DNA of 64,000 bases from Mycolicibacterium mengxianglii (GTDB lineage: Bacteria > Actinomycetota > Actinomycetes > Mycobacteriales > Mycobacteriaceae): contig NZ_CP065373.1 of the NCBI RefSeq assembly GCF_015710575.1, positions 2,108,001 through 2,172,000 of the forward strand, read 5' to 3'. Positions 27,470 through 35,830 of this stretch are shown here, one piece after another; the first letter of the stretch is position 1; each line of letters starts with the position of its first letter. The notes beneath the pieces were generated by a model that was given only the letters and a program-made list of their open reading frames with translations, had not been told where the DNA came from and did not search any database. The translations under genes were made by a program, and so were the position numbers.

Positions 27470-29299
27470 GTGGATGCGCATAGTGACGGGTCTCTAGGTC
27501 CTTTCGGGCACTACCATCTGCTCGAACTGTTGGGCCGCGGCGGGATGGGTGAGGTCTACCGCGCCCACGACACCCGTACCGACCGGACCGTCGCACTGAA
27601 GGTCCTGCCGCCGCACCTGGCCGAGGACGCCGTCTTCCAACAGCGGTTCCGGCGGGAATCACAGGCCGCAGCCGGCGTCAGGGACCCCCACGTGGTGCCG
27701 ATCCACAGTTACGGCGAAATCGACGGCCGGCTCTACCTGGACATGCAGCTGATCGAGGGTCTGAACCTCGGCACCATCTTGCGTGAACGCGGCCGCCCGC
27801 TCGGGCCGCAGCTCGCGGTCACCGTCGTCGAGCAGGTGGCGTCGGCCCTCGATGGTGCCCATGCCGCGGGGCTGGTCCATCGCGACGTCAAACCGTCCAA
27901 CATCCTGATCTCCGACCGCGAATTCGTGTACCTCATCGACTTCGGCCTGGCCCGCACCGCCAGCGATTCCGGATTGACCACGGAGGGGAACACTCTCGGC
28001 ACGTTGGCCTATATGGCGCCGGAACGGTTCAGCGGTGACCAGGCTGATCCGCGTTCGGACATCTATGCCCTGACCTGTGTGCTCTACGAGTGCCTGACCG
28101 GCAGCAGGCCTTATCCCGACGACAGCCTGGAACAGCAGATCGCCGGGCACATGGTCAGCCCGCCGCCGCTACCGTCGGCGATTGACCGCACGCTGGGTGC
28201 CTTCGATCCGGTCATCCAGAAAGGCATGGCCAAAGAGCCGGCCAAGCGCTACCGCACCGCGGCGGAACTCGCGACCGCGGCCCGCCGCGCGCTGAACACA
28301 CCGGCGGCGCGCATCGGCGCGCAGAAGTCCCGGCATTCGGCACACCGCGCGCCTGCCGGCCGGAGTCGGCGACCCCGCCGCACAGCACTTCTCGCTGTGG
28401 GCGTCAGCGTGCTGTTGGTCGCCGTGAGCGCGTTCGCGGCGTGGCAGTTACGTGGCGTGCCGCCGCAGGGCGGCACCCGGTCGGCCAGTGTGGCGGAGAG
28501 TGCCGCGCCTCCGGGCACCCGCCCAGGCGTGGTGCCGCAAATCGCCGCGTCGGTACCGGCGGACATCCGGGCCACGGGAAGACTCGTCGTCGGGGTCAAT
28601 GTGCCTTATGCACCAAACGAATTCAGGGATTCCTACGGCGAGCTGGTGGGCTTCGACGTCGACCTGATGAACGCGGTCGCCCGGGTGCTGGGATTGACGG
28701 CAGACTACCGGGAAACCACCTTCGAGACGATCATGCCGTCGGTGCAGTCCGGCGCTTTCGATGTGGGCATGTCGTCGGTGACCGACACGAAAGCCCGGGA
28801 GGCGGTCGTCGACTTCGTCACCTATTTCGAGTCGGGGACGTTGTGGGCGAAGCGTTCCGGGACCGCGGTCGACCCGGCCGACGCCTGTGGTTTGCGCGTC
28901 GGGGTGGCCTTCGGCGTGCTCCAGGAGACCGAGGAGATTCCTGCCAAGAGCGCCGCCTGTGTCGCCGCGGGACAACCGGCGATCGACAAGGTGGTCTTCA
29001 CCAGCCAGGATGACGTGACGGCGGCGCTGGTCGCCGGGGACGTCGACGCCATGTCAGCGGACTCACCGGTCACCGGCTTCGCGATCAAGGTCAGCGGCGG
29101 CAGCCTCGAGTCGGCGGGGGAGGTCGTTGATCCGGCGCCCTACGGCTGGCCTGTCGAAAAGGGTTCTGCGCTGGCGCAATCGCTGCGCCAGGCGCTCGAA
29201 CAGCTCATGAAGACCGGCGAGTACCGCACCATCGCCACCATGTGGGGCGTCGAGAAGGGCATGATCGGCGTCCCGGTGATCAACGGTGCGGGGAAGTAG
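27470..29299 (+). CDS. Ser/Thr protein kinase fused to extracellular solute-binding domain
   Basis: 609 residues from GTG 27470, 7 nt after AGGAG (a TTG at 27464 is too close to it). Residues ~12-290 are a PknB-like Ser/Thr kinase: glycine loop LGRGGMGEVYRA, Lys44 in VALK, catalytic HRDVKPSN (Asp139), DFGLA, and MAPERF. A basic juxtamembrane stretch and one helix (ALLAVGVSVLLVAVSAFAAW, about 305-328) follow. Residues ~375-605 are a family 3 solute-binding domain, strikingly similar to the lipoprotein encoded by the first gene of the operon (shared VGVNVPYAPNEF, LVGFDVDLMNA, MSADSPVT, KGSALAQS and the two cysteines). It should sense the transporter's amino acid outside and signal by phosphorylation inside. 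Confidence 0.92.
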   Translation: MDAHSDGSLGPFGHYHLLELLGRGGMGEVYRAHDTRTDRTVALKVLPPHLAEDAVFQQRFRRESQAAAGVRDPHVVPIHSYGEIDGRLYLDMQLIEGLNLGTILRERGRPLGPQLAVTVVEQVASALDGAHAAGLVHRDVKPSNILISDREFVYLIDFGLARTASDSGLTTEGNTLGTLAYMAPERFSGDQADPRSDIYALTCVLYECLTGSRPYPDDSLEQQIAGHMVSPPPLPSAIDRTLGAFDPVIQKGMAKEPAKRYRTAAELATAARRALNTPAARIGAQKSRHSAHRAPAGRSRRPRRTALLAVGVSVLLVAVSAFAAWQLRGVPPQGGTRSASVAESAAPPGTRPGVVPQIAASVPADIRATGRLVVGVNVPYAPNEFRDSYGELVGFDVDLMNAVARVLGLTADYRETTFETIMPSVQSGAFDVGMSSVTDTKAREAVVDFVTYFESGTLWAKRSGTAVDPADACGLRVGVAFGVLQETEEIPAKSAACVAAGQPAIDKVVFTSQDDVTAALVAGDVDAMSADSPVTGFAIKVSGGSLESAGEVVDPAPYGWPVEKGSALAQSLRQALEQLMKTGEYRTIATMWGVEKGMIGVPVINGAGK

Positions 29300-30559
29300 T
29301 CAGTCGGCCGTGTTCACCGCAGAGCGGGTGTAGATCTCGGCGAGGAACTGCTCCACCGCGACTGCGGCATGCGCGGCGCGCGGGGAACCGAAGATGTCGA
29401 AAGCGTGTTGAGCCAAGGGCATTTCGGCATATACCACCGGCGCCGTGCTGACGTCGCGGAGTTTGGCGGTGAACGTCCGGGCCTGCTCGACCGGAATCAG
29501 CGAATCGTTGGTGCCGTGCAGCACGAAGAACGGCGGCGCCTGCGGTGACACGTGGTGAATCGGTGAACTGAGGTCGAAGGCATCGGGTGCCTCCTTGCGC
29601 CGCCGCTTGAACACCCGTCGCTCCAGCATCGGAATCATCAAGGGGTGCAGAGCCGCATCGCTACGGGTGAGGTCGTACACCCCGTAGAACGGCACCGCGG
29701 CCTGAATCGAGGTATCAGCGTCCTCGAAACCGGGTTGGAAACGCGGATCATTGGCCGTCAGCGCCGCCAACGAGCTCAGGTGCCCGCCGGCCGACCCGCC
29801 GGTGATCGCCATCCAGTCCGGATCGCCGCCGTACTCGAAGATGTGATCCCTGGTCCAGGCGATTGCACGTTTGACGTCGACGAGGTGGTCGGGCCAGGTG
29901 GAGCGGGGGCTGAGCCGGTAGTTGATCGACACACACACCCAGCCCAGCTCGGTCAGGTGGCTCAGCAGCGGATGCGCTTGTCCGCGTTTGCTTCCCAGCA
30001 TCCAGGCGCCGCCGTGCACCTGTAACAGCACCGGGGCCCGGCCGTGCCGCGGCAGGTCGGGTCGCCGCCAGATGTCAAGGCTGTTGCGTCTGCCGAACTC
30101 GCCGTACTGGATATCGCTGTCGTGGGCGTAGTCCCGGTAGATGCGCAGCATCCGGACCACACCGGGCTTCTTGGCGGTGGCGCCGCCAGGCACCGGTTCC
30201 TCCCACAACCCGTGAGAGTCCCGGCGCCGGTCGGCTCCCAGTCCGTCGTCGAGCGCCGCGGTGAGCGGTTTGTCGGCGTCGCGGCCCGCGCGGTACAACC
30301 CGACCAGCGCCAGCCAGGACGTTGCGGACAGGACCCAGGCGATGGCTCCGCTGCGCTTACCCAGACCCCGTGACATCGGCAGGAACGCCGCGGCGTGGCC
30401 GGCAAGCAGCTGCAGCGGCAGTTCCGAGGTGAACACCCCGAACCCGAACGCATACAGCGACGGGTAACCGCGCTTGGTCAGCGGCCGGTAGCCGTTGGCG
30501 GTGACCACCGTGACGAACAGGGACAGCAGCAACGCCACGAAGCGCTTGACGAATTTCAC
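29300..30559 (-). CDS. Alpha/beta hydrolase, HSL-type carboxylesterase/lipase
   Basis: 419 residues. The N-terminal ~100 residues hold hydrophobic helices (KRFVALLLSLFVTVVTANGY, FGVFTSELPLQLLAGHAAAFL), so it is probably membrane-anchored. The catalytic domain has the oxyanion motif QVHGGAWMLG, the nucleophile elbow TGGSAGGHLSS, the acid in HGTNDSLIP and the histidine in LAQHAFDIF. This resembles the mycobacterial Lip family of hormone-sensitive-lipase-like esterases. It converges with the kinase gene (adjacent stops) and diverges from the sensor kinase. Physiological substrate unknown. Confidence 0.88.
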   Translation of the reverse strand: MKFVKRFVALLLSLFVTVVTANGYRPLTKRGYPSLYAFGFGVFTSELPLQLLAGHAAAFLPMSRGLGKRSGAIAWVLSATSWLALVGLYRAGRDADKPLTAALDDGLGADRRRDSHGLWEEPVPGGATAKKPGVVRMLRIYRDYAHDSDIQYGEFGRRNSLDIWRRPDLPRHGRAPVLLQVHGGAWMLGSKRGQAHPLLSHLTELGWVCVSINYRLSPRSTWPDHLVDVKRAIAWTRDHIFEYGGDPDWMAITGGSAGGHLSSLAALTANDPRFQPGFEDADTSIQAAVPFYGVYDLTRSDAALHPLMIPMLERRVFKRRRKEAPDAFDLSSPIHHVSPQAPPFFVLHGTNDSLIPVEQARTFTAKLRDVSTAPVVYAEMPLAQHAFDIFGSPRAAHAAVAVEQFLAEIYTRSAVNTAD

Positions 30560-30622
30560 CGGTGACTCAGATCCTTTCCGGCTCTCTTGCGACAGGCGGG
30601 GATACCCCGGCGCCGCTCACCT

Positions 30623-30634
30623 TATGCTGGGCGC
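30623..30634 (+). promoter_or_regulatory. Leaderless -10 region of the sensor kinase gene
   Basis: TATGCT (30623-30628) matches TANNNT and is followed by 6 nt and ATG 30635. It fixes the start of the histidine kinase at that ATG rather than the longer reading from 30587. Confidence 0.5.
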
Positions 30635-31816
30635 ATGCCGGACCGTGGCGCCGGACAACCCGGTGGACTGGATCCCTGCACGCCGCTGTGGCGGGCAGCC
30701 CAGGTGTTCCGGCTGCTCAGCTACATCTACGCCGCCGGTTTCCAGGTGGTGAGCAACGCCGACTTCGACCGCCCGGTGCTGGGTTGGCTGTTGTTCGCCG
30801 GCCTGTCGGGCTGGACCCTGGCCTGCGCGGTGGCCTACCTGCAGGGCTTCGGTAGGCGCCCGGCCTGGGTCGTCGGTGAGCTCGCCGTGGTGTGCGCCCT
30901 CATTCTGTCCACCGAGATCGTGGCCTCCGATCAGTGGATCGCCACCAACCAGTCGTGGCCGACGACGTTGTGGGCGACGAACGCGACCATCTCGGCGGCG
31001 ATCTTGTTCGGTCCCGTCCGGGGCATGCTCGCCGGCGTCACGATGATGGCGGTGTACGCGTTCCTGAAGGGATCGGTCAGCCTGGATCTGGCCCGCAACG
31101 CCACCATGGTGATCGAACTCGCGGTCGGCTTGGCCGTCGGGATGGCGGCGCAGACCGCGCGACGGGCCCACACCGAGCTGGAACAGGCGGCCCGTCTCTC
31201 GGCATCGGTCACCGAGCGGGAACGGCTGGCGCGCCAGGTCCATGACGGGGTCATCCAGGTGCTGGCGCTGGTGGCCAAACGTGGCCGCGAAATCGGCGGT
31301 GAGGCAACTGAACTCGCCGATCTCGCCAGCGCTCAGGAACGTGCGCTACGACGGTACGTCAGCGCCGGGGGCCTCGATCCGGATCCCGGTCCCGAATGGG
31401 TGGACATCCGGACCGCCCTTCAGCGCCGGGCCGGGGACCGGGTGGTGGTCAGTGTGCCCGGCACGCCGGTACTGCTCGACGTGGCGGTGGCCGCCGAACT
31501 GGATGCCGCGGTGGGCAATGCACTCGACAACGTCGGTGCGCACGCCGGGGCCGACGCCACCGCCTATGTCCTGGTCGAAGATCTCGGCGAGGAAGTCACC
31601 GTGAGCATTCGGGATGATGGGGTGGGGATCGCACCCGGCAGGCTCGCGAGGGCCGAGGCTGAAGGGCGGATGGGGATTTCGAAGTCCATTGTGGGGCGGA
31701 TGCACGCCCTGTCGGGTCGCGCCCACCTCACCTCGGACGTGGGGGCGGGCACCGAATGGGAGTTGACGGTGCCGGTCGGGTCCCGGGGACGGCGCAGCGG
31801 GCGCAGCGATGGCTGA
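30635..31816 (+). CDS. NarL-system sensor histidine kinase (MacS-like)
   Basis: 393 residues from ATG 30635. Four or five hydrophobic helices occupy residues ~25-185 (LGWLLFAGLSGWTLACAVAYL, AAILFGPVRGMLAGVTMMAVYAFL, MVIELAVGLAVGMAAQTA), resembling the DUF5931 sensor region. A HisKA_3-type phosphoacceptor follows: ERLARQVHDGVIQVLALVAK, with His as the phosphorylated residue. The ATPase part shows the N box AVGNALDNVGAHA, DDGVGIAPG and GRMGISKSIVGRM. It is coupled to the response regulator by an 8-nt overlap. The signal is unknown. Confidence 0.88.
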   Translation: MPDRGAGQPGGLDPCTPLWRAAQVFRLLSYIYAAGFQVVSNADFDRPVLGWLLFAGLSGWTLACAVAYLQGFGRRPAWVVGELAVVCALILSTEIVASDQWIATNQSWPTTLWATNATISAAILFGPVRGMLAGVTMMAVYAFLKGSVSLDLARNATMVIELAVGLAVGMAAQTARRAHTELEQAARLSASVTERERLARQVHDGVIQVLALVAKRGREIGGEATELADLASAQERALRRYVSAGGLDPDPGPEWVDIRTALQRRAGDRVVVSVPGTPVLLDVAVAAELDAAVGNALDNVGAHAGADATAYVLVEDLGEEVTVSIRDDGVGIAPGRLARAEAEGRMGISKSIVGRMHALSGRAHLTSDVGAGTEWELTVPVGSRGRRSGRSDG

Positions 31817-32477
31817 CGCGCTTCCGCTGTCGGTGATGGTGGTCGATGACCATCCGATCTGGCGGGACGCAGTGGCGCGGGATCTCGCCGAGGACGGTTT
31901 CGTCGTCGTCGCTACCGCCGAGGGCCTGGCCTCAGCGCGGCGCAGGGCTGCGGTGGTGCGCCCCGATGTGGTGCTGATGGACATGCGACTGGCTGACGGT
32001 GACGGTGCCGCGGCGACCATCGAGGTGCTCGCGGTCTCGCCGGGCAGCCGTGTCCTGGTGCTGTCGGCGTCCGCCGAACAGGACGACGTGCTGCAGGCCG
32101 TAAAGGCCGGCGCCAGTGGCTATCTGGTGAAGAGCGCCTCGAAAACCGAACTGGCGGAGGCGGTCCGGGCCACCGCCGCGGGCCGGGCGGTGTTCACACC
32201 CGGTCTTGCCGGTTTGGTGCTCGGCGAGTACCGCCGCCTGGCGCGGGGGACCGGTCCGGGAATCGACAGGCCGACCCTGACCGAGCGGGAAACCGAGGTG
32301 CTGCGGCATGTGGCCAAGGGGTTGACCGCCAAGCAGATCGCCGCCAAGCTCTCGGTGAGTCACCGCACGGTGGAGAATCACGTGCAGGCCACCTTCCGCA
32401 AGCTGCACGTCGCCAACCGCGTCGAGCTGGCTCGTTACGCCATCGAACACGGGCTGGACGCCGAACCGGGACCGTAA
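31809..32477 (+). CDS. NarL/FixJ family response regulator
   Basis: 222 residues. The receiver domain has VVDDHPIWRDA and the phosphoacceptor Asp58 in VLMDMRLADGDG, with the conserved Lys in YLVKSASK. The C-terminal LuxR helix-turn-helix is LTERETEVLRHVAKGLTAKQIA, followed by LSVSHRTVENHVQATFRKL. It starts inside the end of the sensor kinase gene. Targets are unknown; the adjacent DUF2339 gene 52 bp downstream and the Dps gene are candidates by position only. Confidence 0.92.
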   Translation: MADALPLSVMVVDDHPIWRDAVARDLAEDGFVVVATAEGLASARRRAAVVRPDVVLMDMRLADGDGAAATIEVLAVSPGSRVLVLSASAEQDDVLQAVKAGASGYLVKSASKTELAEAVRATAAGRAVFTPGLAGLVLGEYRRLARGTGPGIDRPTLTERETEVLRHVAKGLTAKQIAAKLSVSHRTVENHVQATFRKLHVANRVELARYAIEHGLDAEPGP

Positions 32478-32528
32478 ACGCGTAGTCCTACTCATCCGCT
32501 GGGCGCACTTCGCGGACACCATGACGTC

Positions 32529-34256
32529 ATGACCGAATCGCCCCAGGCTGCCGTGGCCCGGCTGTCAGTCGAATTCACTGCGCTGACCCACCAGATGTCG
32601 CGCGTCGCCGCCCAGCTCGTGGAGTTGGAACGCACCCTCTACGTCGCGCCCCATCGCTACCCGCCACCGCCGCCTGCTGTGCCGGCACCGGATCGGCAGG
32701 TCCGGGGCGGAAGCTGGGTCGGCAAGGTGCTGGCGGTGGCCGGTGTCGCGGTCACTCTCATCGGGGTGGTGCTGCTGCTGGTGCTCGCCGCCCAGGCCGG
32801 CATCCTGGCACCCCCGGTCCGGGTCGGCGCCGGCGTTGCGCTGGCGGCGGGGTTGGTGGTTGTGGCGCTGCGGAGCTACCGGCGGCCTGGCGGCCGGATC
32901 GGCGCGATCGCGCTGGCGGCCACCGGGATAGCCGCCGCGTACATGGACGTGATCGCCGCGACGACCATCTATCACTGGGTGCCGCCGGTGGCCGGTCTGC
33001 TGATCGCCTCCGCGGTCGGTGGCGGCGGGCTCACCCTGGCCCGGCGCTGGGATTCTCAGCAGCTGGGTCTTCTCGTCCTGATCCCGTTGGCGGTACTGGC
33101 GCCGATCGTCAGCGATGGCGTGACCGTCCTGCTGATCGCGTTCATGCTGGCACTGTCGGCGGCGGCCCTGCCGGTTCAGCTCGGCAAGGACTGGGTGCTG
33201 ATGTACGCGGCCCGTACTCTGCTCGTCACGCTGCCGCTGCTGGTGGCGCTGCTGGGCACCGGCTTCGACTCCGACCAGAACCCCTGGCTGCTCGGGGGCG
33301 CCTGCGGCCTCGCAGTGCTGCTGGCCGTCGCCGGGGCCGTGCTACTGCTGCCAGGAACCACCCGAGCCGCGGCGTTGGCGGCGATCACCGCGGTGGGCGC
33401 TACCCCCGCGTTGTCGGCGGCCGTGGCGGTGGACCGGCGACTGGCGGTGCTGCTGGCCGCGGTCACCGCCGTCGGCATGCTGGCGCTCGTGCTGCTTGCG
33501 GACCGGCTGCCCGGCATGACCCGGGCCGTGGTCGCCACCTGGTCGGCGTTGTCGGCGGCCGCGGCGGTGGTGGCCGTCACGCTGGTGTTCAACGGTTCCG
33601 TCGAAGCCCCGGTGCTGCTGGCCCTGGCTCTGGTGGTGGCGGTCGCCGGCCGCCACGACACCGGCGTGCGGCGGGCGGCATTCGGGCTGGCTGCGGTCGG
33701 CGGGGTGGTTTTCCTCGCCTACGCGCCGCCGCGCCATCTCCTGTCGGCGGTCGTCATCCTCGCGCCGGAGGCAGTGTCCGTGCTGGCGGCAAGCGCACTG
33801 GTGATCGCCTGCGCGGTCGCGCTCTGCCGGGCAGGCGCCCCGGCCGCCGACGGTCGCCTCGTCAGGTGGATCTGGGCCGCCGGCCTCGTCGTCGGCATGT
33901 ATGCCGTCACCGCTTTCACGGTGACGTTCGGCGTGCTGGTAGGCGGTCGCGACGGCGGTTTCCTGGCTGGGCACATGGTTGCCACCATCTGCTGGACCGT
34001 CGTCGCTGCGGCGTTGTTCGGCTACGCGCTACGCCTGGACAACCGGGATGCCCGCACGGCGCCGATCGCCGGGGGACTGGCCTTGACCGGGGCCGCCACC
34101 GCCAAGCTGATGCTGTTCGATCTCGGCACCTTGGACGGGATCTTTCGCGTCGTGGTGTTCATCGTCGTCGGCTTGGTGCTGCTGGCCATGGGCGCCGGGT
34201 ACGCGCGCAGTCTCGCACAGCCGGCGCCCAGCAAAGGGTTGCCTCCCCAATCGTGA
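32529..34256 (+). CDS. DUF2339 polytopic membrane protein
   Basis: 575 residues. The first ~55 residues are soluble, with a short coiled-coil-like segment (VEFTALTHQMSRVAAQLVELE) and a proline-rich linker. The rest is almost entirely hydrophobic, with about 14-16 transmembrane helices rich in Ala, Val and Leu. This is the build of DUF2339 proteins, large bacterial membrane proteins of unknown function. It follows the two-component genes on the same strand and may be in their operon. Confidence 0.8.
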   Translation: MTESPQAAVARLSVEFTALTHQMSRVAAQLVELERTLYVAPHRYPPPPPAVPAPDRQVRGGSWVGKVLAVAGVAVTLIGVVLLLVLAAQAGILAPPVRVGAGVALAAGLVVVALRSYRRPGGRIGAIALAATGIAAAYMDVIAATTIYHWVPPVAGLLIASAVGGGGLTLARRWDSQQLGLLVLIPLAVLAPIVSDGVTVLLIAFMLALSAAALPVQLGKDWVLMYAARTLLVTLPLLVALLGTGFDSDQNPWLLGGACGLAVLLAVAGAVLLLPGTTRAAALAAITAVGATPALSAAVAVDRRLAVLLAAVTAVGMLALVLLADRLPGMTRAVVATWSALSAAAAVVAVTLVFNGSVEAPVLLALALVVAVAGRHDTGVRRAAFGLAAVGGVVFLAYAPPRHLLSAVVILAPEAVSVLAASALVIACAVALCRAGAPAADGRLVRWIWAAGLVVGMYAVTAFTVTFGVLVGGRDGGFLAGHMVATICWTVVAAALFGYALRLDNRDARTAPIAGGLALTGAATAKLMLFDLGTLDGIFRVVVFIVVGLVLLAMGAGYARSLAQPAPSKGLPPQS

Positions 34257-34434
34257 CGGACAGGACATTTCCCTCGGGATGATTTGAGGCCTGGCAGCGT
34301 TAGTAGAAGCAGGCATGTAGAGCTACGACTGGACGGCAGGTGAAACGCCCGACTTCCCTCAGATCGGGGATTCCCACCGCCGCTCGACCACATGCCGACC
34401 CAGTTGTCCGGACGCCAGGGAAAGGGTGCCCCTC

Positions 34435-34938
34435 ATGACTACCACAGCAACCGTAACCAACCGACGCGACGCCAGCGAGATCGCCGGGTTCGTGCCGAGC
34501 CCCGAGTTCTACGAAAACCTGCAGCAGGTGCTCGTGGATCTCATCGAACTGCACCTCCAAGGCAAGCAGGCCCACTGGAACGTGGTGGGAACGAACTTCC
34601 GCGATCTGCATCTGCAACTTGACGAGCTTGTCGACTTCGCCCGTGCGGGCAGCGACACCATTGCAGAGCGCATCCGCGCCCTCGAGGGCGTGGCCGACGG
34701 CCGGTCTGACACGGTGGCCGCCACGACCACCCTGCCGGAATTCCCGGCATTCGAGCGCAACACCACCGAGGTGGTGGACCTGATCACCGTTCGGATCAAC
34801 GCCGCGGTGCGCACCATGCGCGACGTCCACGATGCAGTGGACGCCGAGGACCCGTCCACGGCTGACATCCTGCATCAGCTGATCGACGGCTTGGAGAAGC
34901 TGGCGTGGCTGATCCGGTCGGAGAATCGCAAGGTCTGA
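34435..34938 (+). CDS. DNA-binding ferritin-like protein Dps2
   Basis: 167 residues from ATG 34435; an in-frame GTG at 34426 is less likely. The sequence closely resembles M. smegmatis Dps2. The ferroxidase residues sit in the Dps pattern: QGKQAHWNVVGTNFRDLHLQLDEL (His and Asp) with GSDTIAERIRALEG (Asp and Glu) from the neighbouring subunit. It ends SENRKV. Dps dodecamers oxidise and store iron with hydrogen peroxide and protect DNA. The 178-bp upstream region holds repeated TTCCCTC motifs but no promoter I can assign. Confidence 0.92.
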   Translation: MTTTATVTNRRDASEIAGFVPSPEFYENLQQVLVDLIELHLQGKQAHWNVVGTNFRDLHLQLDELVDFARAGSDTIAERIRALEGVADGRSDTVAATTTLPEFPAFERNTTEVVDLITVRINAAVRTMRDVHDAVDAEDPSTADILHQLIDGLEKLAWLIRSENRKV

Positions 34939-34960
34939 CCAACAGCTTGTTTGTGAGGGG

Positions 34961-35005
34961 CCGTACGGCTCGCCTGGAACTTCTCTCGCCAGGCGGGTCG
35001 TACGG
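34961..35005 (+). terminator. Hairpin downstream of dps2
   Basis: A 17-bp stem (34961-34977 with 34989-35005, two G-U type mismatches) with an 11-nt loop lies 22 nt after the dps2 stop. There is no U-tract. It probably stabilises the transcript end or terminates it, as many mycobacterial terminators lack the U-run. Confidence 0.6.
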
Positions 35006-35032
35006 GTATGTCCGGGTACTAGCGTGGCGGGC

Positions 35033-35830
35033 ATGACAACTGTGGCTTGTTGCCAATTCGCACCCGTGCTGGGGGATCTCGACGCCAATATCGCCAGCAT
35101 CGAAACACAGGTCAGCGCGGCGGTGTCGGCCGGCGCCGACGTTGTGGTGCTGCCGGAGTTGGCCACCTCGGGCTACATGTTCGCCGACGCCGACGAGGCC
35201 AGGTCGGTGGCGTTGCCGCCGTCGTCACCGAGATTCGCCGCCATTGTCGAGGCGGCGCGTGATTCGGTGGTGGTGTTCGGGTTCTGCGAAGCGGGTGACG
35301 ACGGCCGCCTCTACAACAGTGCGGTGATGATCGGCGGTGACGGGCTGCTGGCGCACTACCGGAAAACTCATCTCTGGGACCGGGAGAAGTTGATCTTCAC
35401 CCCGGGCGCGGACTTGCCGCCGGTGGTGCAGACCCGGCACGGGGCGATCGCGGTCATGGTCTGTTACGACCTGGAGTTCGGTGAGATCACCCGGCGCGTG
35501 GCCCTCGACGGTGCCGAACTGATTGCCGCACCGGTGAATTGGCCGCTGTTCCCCCGCCCGGTGGGGGAACGGCCAGGTGAGGTCATCACCGCGATGTCCA
35601 CCGCGCGGACCAACCGGATCGCCATCGCCGTGTGTGATCGCTCCGGAATCGAGCGTGGCCAACCCTGGACCGAGGGCACCGCGATCGTCGACCCTGACGG
35701 CTGGGTGGTGGCCACGGCAGGTCCGGAGGCGGGCATGGCGCTCGCCGAGGTGGACCTTGCTGCCACACATGACAAGTCACTGACCGAGCACGTGCACCTG
35801 TTCGCCGACCGGCGTGTTGATCTGTACTGA
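35033..35830 (+). CDS. Nitrilase-superfamily amidohydrolase
   Basis: 265 residues from ATG 35033, which lies 7 nt after the -10 element TAGCGT (35020-35025), so it is probably leaderless. The catalytic Glu-Lys-Cys triad of the carbon-nitrogen hydrolases is visible: VVLPELATSGYMF (Glu), AHYRKTHLWDRE (Lys) and VMVCYDLEFGE (Cys). It should hydrolyse a small amide or N-carbamoyl compound in the cytoplasm; the substrate is unknown. Its last 54 nt overlap the convergent adenylate cyclase gene. Confidence 0.88.
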   Translation: MTTVACCQFAPVLGDLDANIASIETQVSAAVSAGADVVVLPELATSGYMFADADEARSVALPPSSPRFAAIVEAARDSVVVFGFCEAGDDGRLYNSAVMIGGDGLLAHYRKTHLWDREKLIFTPGADLPPVVQTRHGAIAVMVCYDLEFGEITRRVALDGAELIAAPVNWPLFPRPVGERPGEVITAMSTARTNRIAIAVCDRSGIERGQPWTEGTAIVDPDGWVVATAGPEAGMALAEVDLAATHDKSLTEHVHLFADRRVDLY

